Source: an uncultured Lewinella sp. (GTDB lineage: Bacteria > Bacteroidota > Bacteroidia > Chitinophagales > Saprospiraceae). From it: 45,363 bases of DNA. The stretch covers positions 1 to 45,363 of the forward strand of contig CAJXPD010000050.1 in NCBI GenBank assembly GCA_913057785.1, in the 5' to 3' direction. The position numbers were made by a program, and so were the translations under genes. The notes under the pieces are model-generated. The model worked only from the letters and a program-made list of their open reading frames with translations. It was not told the origin of the DNA and searched no databases. Of the stretch, positions 42,454 through 45,363 are shown one piece after another (within the stretch, counting starts at the first letter, position 1; every line of letters begins with the position of its first letter).

Positions 42454-43245
42454 TTACCAGTCTTGTAAAATGTTGGTATGCTTTTTATATCTACCAGGAG
42501 TTACGCCAACATACTTTTTGAAACTATGTGTGAAATGACTTTGGTCATGAAACCCGGATTCAAGTGCAATTTCTACCAGAGACATGTCCGTGTAAAAAAG
42601 CTTTTTTGAGTTTTCTATTCGCATGACGGTTTGATAGGCCAAAGGGGTCAAACCAATCTTCCTTTTAAAGTCTTTTTGTAGATTGTATTTATTGATTTTG
42701 AACTCCCTTTGGAGCGTTTCTAAGGTTATAGATTGGTTATAATTCAAAGACAAATAGCTTAGCACATCTTCAAAAGGCTCATTGGTACCTTTGCTAGAAT
42801 CAGGTGGTGTATGATCATCCAAAGCATCCAAAAACAGCTGCTCAAGTATGTTGAAAACGGATGCTTCGCTTATTTCAACCTCACTGTACGCGTAGGAGAT
42901 GAAATAAGGGAGGCTCTTCAAATAAGCGTAATCCGCATTTATCTTTTGTGACACGTGTTTGATTACATCATCGCTTATGTAAAGTGCCTTATAGGTCCAG
43001 GCCATGTTTTTATCGCCCCAATTTTTATGAATAGAATACGGAGGGATTAACTGTAAAGCATTCTTAGTGACTAAAAACGGGGTGTCGTTATACGCGACAT
43101 ATTCGCTTCCATACTCTATATAAGCCAGACTCCATGATTGATGGAAATGCGCAGGGAAGTCTTTCTCGAAAAATGTAGCTGCTTTAAGCTCAATACCATC
43201 CAGTATAGAAAGTTTTGTGGTCTGTACCTGGTTTATTTCTATCAT
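42454..43245 (-). CDS. AraC-family transcriptional regulator
   Basis: The product has 263 residues. An N-terminal cupin-like domain (FFEKDFPAHFHQSWSLAYIE, with His residues near 35) binds an effector; the C-terminal HTH_18 domain covers about 170-260. It shows TLETLQREFKINKYNLQKDF (first helix-turn-helix) and SLVEIALESGFHDQSHFTHS with FKKYVGVTPGRYKK (second), the AraC signature. It is directly upstream of two PD40 lipoprotein genes on the same strand, so regulation of these is likely but unproven. The effector is unknown. Confidence 0.93.
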   Translation of the reverse strand: MIEINQVQTTKLSILDGIELKAATFFEKDFPAHFHQSWSLAYIEYGSEYVAYNDTPFLVTKNALQLIPPYSIHKNWGDKNMAWTYKALYISDDVIKHVSQKINADYAYLKSLPYFISYAYSEVEISEASVFNILEQLFLDALDDHTPPDSSKGTNEPFEDVLSYLSLNYNQSITLETLQREFKINKYNLQKDFKRKIGLTPLAYQTVMRIENSKKLFYTDMSLVEIALESGFHDQSHFTHSFKKYVGVTPGRYKKHTNILQDW

Positions 43246-43712
43246 TTTGATTTGCAGTTATGCACTCATTTTTCTTGAGCAAGGACAGTATTTAGCGATA
43301 AGATTACTAGTTACTAATATAGTAGTTTCAGCCCAGTAATGAACGAAGTATATCAATGGGCGAAACCAACTCCGGCTGCTGTGCAAAAGCAATAATTGGT
43401 ACACAGCATACAATTAGATAACAAAAGCTTCTCATAGGGAAAGCGATCTAGTGATACCATAATAGAGAAGACGAAAGCTGTATTGAAAATGAAGGAAGGC
43501 TAGTAAAATGGGTGTTTTTTCTGTATTCCACCAGGAAATTGAGAAAAAGGTACATTGGTTTTAAATTAGATAGCAACTAAAGGTAACCCTGTAGGTCTCC
43601 TATATGCTTTCAATACACATCGGAATCAAAGTAGATATACATCATTTAAAGGGATTCGATAAATGGCGATAGGGGTAAGGCAATTAGATCTGCCGGTAGA
43701 AAGGAAAAAGAG
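43246..43712. other. Intergenic region between AraC gene and tRNA
   Basis: About 470 bp, AT rich, with no coding potential seen. No terminator or clear promoter was found for the AraC gene. It is downstream of the tRNA-Leu gene. Confidence 0.45.
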
Positions 43713-43800
43713 TGGTGCCCAGAACAGGACTCGAACCTGCACGTCCATAAAGGACACTAGCCCCTCAAGCTAGCGCGTCTACCAATTCCGCCACCTGGGC
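43713..43800 (-). tRNA. tRNA-Leu (anticodon GAG), CCA encoded
   Basis: The minus-strand sequence begins GCCCAGGTGGCGGAATTGGT and its acceptor arm pairs with the 3' CTGGGC. The anticodon stem CTAGC/GCTAG holds the loop TTGAGGG, giving anticodon GAG, which decodes CUC/CUU. A long variable arm (GTCC...GGAC) marks a class II tRNA, and the T arm has GGTTCGAGTCC. The discriminator base is A and CCA is present in DNA. The mature part is 85 nt before the CCA. Confidence 0.95.
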
Positions 43801-43827
43801 AGGTTGCTGGATAGGAGCAATAAAAAC

Positions 43828-43888
43828 ATTGCCTCTACCTACGGAACAATAACCTTCCGAAAAAAGGTTCCGCAAATATAGAGGCAAT
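43828..43888 (-). terminator. Hairpin between barrel gene and tRNA, possible terminator
   Basis: Outer arms ATTGCCTCTA (43828-43837) and TAGAGGCAAT (43879-43888), inner arms CGGAAC (43842-43847) and GTTCCG (43867-43872), plus an alternative AACCTT/AAGGTT pairing. On the minus strand the structure is followed by GTTTTTATT. It would end the barrel transcript while overlapping the tRNA promoter. Confidence 0.55.
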
Positions 43889-43903
43889 TTGATATTTTTC
43901 AAA
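43873..43903 (-). promoter_or_regulatory. Promoter of tRNA-Leu
   Basis: On the minus strand TTTG (43903-43900), exactly 19 nt, then TATATTTG (43880-43873): a perfect match to TTTG-N19-TAnnTTTG. It begins 10 bp past the stop of the barrel gene and would start a transcript near 43866, with a leader of about 65 nt before the tRNA. Confidence 0.75.
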
Positions 43904-43912
43904 TCGACAGGA

Positions 43913-45130
43913 CTAAAAATACTTGATCAGCCGAAACTGGGCAAAGCTGTCCTCTTGGAAGAGAGCTAAGAACTCTTCTTGGGCGATGTTATCCAATAGG
44001 CGCGCCTCCAGCTCCACCTTCCAAGATTCGCCGATGCGGCGGCTGGCTTCCAGGCTCAACAGTCTACTGCTTTTTTCCAGATCAAAGATGCCGCCAAACA
44101 ATAGTGAAGTGCTCTGCGCATCATTGAGGGCGAGGCGGAGGCCGGCGAAGAGGTCGTTGTCCTGGCCGGTTAGGGCGAGGGCATCGCGGTTGTCGTAGAG
44201 GTATTCGGCTACCAGGCCGATGTCGAGGCCACGGCCGTTGATGTTGCCGAAGGTGTATTCCAAGCCGGCAGCCACGGCAACTACGGGATCTTGGAGGTCA
44301 TTCTCTCTCCACATGGATTCGAGCTTCCAGAGGACCGGACCTGTGGTAGCCTGTAGATCCAAGCCCACTTGGTGATTGATGGGGTATACCAAATCGAAGC
44401 TTGCATTCTCGGCATCCGGGAGAAAAACGGGCTCTCTGCCTGTTCCATAGAAATAAGAGAGCCCGATATCAAAAATACCTAAACTGTTAGACCACCTAAG
44501 GGCGAGATCGGGATGCCAACGCTCGGCATTGCTCTCGTATCGGAAGTCCTCATCTCTTAGCAGGAAAGGCGGACGCAAACGGCCTTTCTGCCCGGGGAAT
44601 TGGCGCTCCCGGAAATAGGGCAGCAAGAAAAAGTCAAGAATTCCAAAGTTGGTGAGGTATGAAAAATGTACCATTGGCTGCCCCAGTTTGGCCTCACCAT
44701 CGAAGCTTTCTACTTGATCCGTCTGATTAATGATATCTACCAGGTGGGCAGACTCCGTCACGCCCCAAAAGATCTTTTTCACCCCTACACTCAACTCCCA
44801 GTCCTGCTTAACCCATTGCCAGTACAGCTCTCTCACATCAAAATGTGTACGCTGTCGATCCCGGTCCAAACGAAAAAAGGTAGTGAACCGAAGACTATGA
44901 ACGCCATCCTCCCACTCCACATAATAATCTTGTTCCAAGGCCAAGGATGGATAATGCTGCAGCTGTCCTTCGTATGCCCCCTCATTGAAGTAATAGCGAT
45001 AATCGCCAATGATCTCCAAATTGAGATCTTGGTAGAGTTTAGGGTCTTGCGCATCCAGTTGGCCAGCTAAAGGTGTAATTGCTGTAAAGAGGTACAAGAC
45101 TAAAAGGGTACAGTTTTTATAGGTATTCAT
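43913..45130 (-). CDS. Outer-membrane beta-barrel (porin-like) protein
   Basis: The product has 405 residues. Signal peptide TLLVLYLFTAITPLAGQ is cleaved near 24. The rest is amphipathic strands with many aromatic girdle residues (WQWVKQDWELSVGVKKIFWG, YDNRDALALTGQDNDLFAGL) and ends in a terminal Phe (RLIKYF), as outer-membrane barrels commonly do. KKIFWGVTESAHLVDIINQTD resembles the DUF1302-like WGxxxxxxxIN motif. It probably forms a porin or transport channel of unknown substrate. It precedes the tRNA gene on the strand. Confidence 0.78.
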   Translation of the reverse strand: MNTYKNCTLLVLYLFTAITPLAGQLDAQDPKLYQDLNLEIIGDYRYYFNEGAYEGQLQHYPSLALEQDYYVEWEDGVHSLRFTTFFRLDRDRQRTHFDVRELYWQWVKQDWELSVGVKKIFWGVTESAHLVDIINQTDQVESFDGEAKLGQPMVHFSYLTNFGILDFFLLPYFRERQFPGQKGRLRPPFLLRDEDFRYESNAERWHPDLALRWSNSLGIFDIGLSYFYGTGREPVFLPDAENASFDLVYPINHQVGLDLQATTGPVLWKLESMWRENDLQDPVVAVAAGLEYTFGNINGRGLDIGLVAEYLYDNRDALALTGQDNDLFAGLRLALNDAQSTSLLFGGIFDLEKSSRLLSLEASRRIGESWKVELEARLLDNIAQEEFLALFQEDSFAQFRLIKYF

Positions 45131-45363
45131 GATATGTGTGTTTTGTAGCGAGAGATGTCGGGTAACCCTAATGAGGAAGTTCTGGCAAAGGTGTAAGCTT
45201 TAAAGGTCATTGCACTAGCGGTAAGTTTCCAGCTATTTCAGATCTAGGATACACGGAGTTACAGCGCCTGGTAGATATACTACCTGGCACTGATGCTCCT
45301 TGATAAAGCAAGATAGATATGTCGGAAGTTCTTAAGTAGTGTGACAATAGATATTCCTAATTT

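Noticed and set aside
1..45363. CRISPR arrays, insertion sequences, integrases, rRNA
   Set aside because: No regular spaced repeats, transposase or recombinase motifs, or rRNA segments were seen on reading both strands; only the two 55-bp repeats were found.

Overview
The window looks like chromosomal DNA of a marine or aquatic member of the Bacteroidota, probably the Saprospiria (Lewinella/Haliscomenobacter-like) branch; the phylum is fairly secure and the family is a guess. The evidence is the gene content (a DUF4270 lipoprotein, a Bacteroidota-type BamA, FadL-like barrels, many Cys-lipobox lipoproteins, LytS/LytTR regulation, formylglycine sulfatases and a DUF983 protein). In addition, Shine-Dalgarno sequences are mostly absent, and several promoters fit the Bacteroidota consensus TTTG-N19-TAnnTTTG. 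No transposase, phage gene, CRISPR array or rRNA was seen.

Layout. 1-1958 (minus): the 5' part of dnaB, whose Walker A motif is split by a 341-residue intein with a LAGLIDADG endonuclease; a cluster of DnaA-box-like 9-mers lies just upstream. 2.2-4.7 kb (minus): a small membrane protein, a secreted coiled-coil protein and a diacylglycerol-kinase-family lipid kinase. 4.8-7.5 kb (plus): a two-gene lipoprotein unit, GHL10-type glycosyl hydrolase plus sulfatase, ending in two hairpins. 7.6-10.3 kb (minus): a TPR histidine kinase of the LytS type and its LytTR response regulator. 11.0-13.2 kb (plus): a NatA/NatB-like ABC exporter. 13.2-13.5 kb (minus): a promoter and a terminator with no gene between them, a likely small RNA. 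13.7-18.7 kb (minus): bamA, a Kelch lipoprotein and a DUF4270 lipoprotein. 19.0-20.2 kb (plus): an outer-membrane barrel. 20.2-22.5 kb (minus): a sensor kinase and a DUF3089 lipoprotein hydrolase. 22.8-24.0 kb: an NTF2-like protein and a small membrane protein. 24.4-26.3 kb (plus): the topoisomerase IV B subunit (parE). 26.4-29.5 kb (minus): two adjacent lipoprotein sulfatases. 29.6-33.0 kb (minus): cydA and cydB with an extra two-helix membrane protein, and a DUF983 protein upstream. 33.4-38.1 kb: DinB-like, NTF2-like, methyltransferase, DUF4440, Asp/Glu racemase and RibD_C/DHFR-like genes, plus two copies of a 55-bp hairpin-forming repeat that bracket an odd lipoprotein gene without an ATG start. 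38.3-40.3 kb: hypothetical secreted or membrane proteins. 40.4-43.2 kb (minus): a tandem pair of PD40 beta-propeller lipoproteins below an AraC-family regulator. 43.7-43.9 kb (minus): tRNA-Leu(GAG) with an excellent promoter at the end of the upstream barrel gene. 43.9-45.1 kb (minus): an outer-membrane barrel.

Themes. Three sulfatases and a GHL10 hydrolase, all predicted lipoproteins, point to breakdown of sulfated polysaccharides at the cell surface or in the periplasm, although no SusC/SusD pair is present. The rest is envelope biogenesis, low-oxygen respiration, and replication or topology functions. The most unusual items are the intein in the DnaB P-loop, the DnaA-box cluster beside dnaB, the promoter-terminator sRNA candidate at 13.24-13.45 kb, the repeat-bracketed lipoprotein gene at 36.8-37.5 kb, and the shared CTAG stop codons at 20187-20190.
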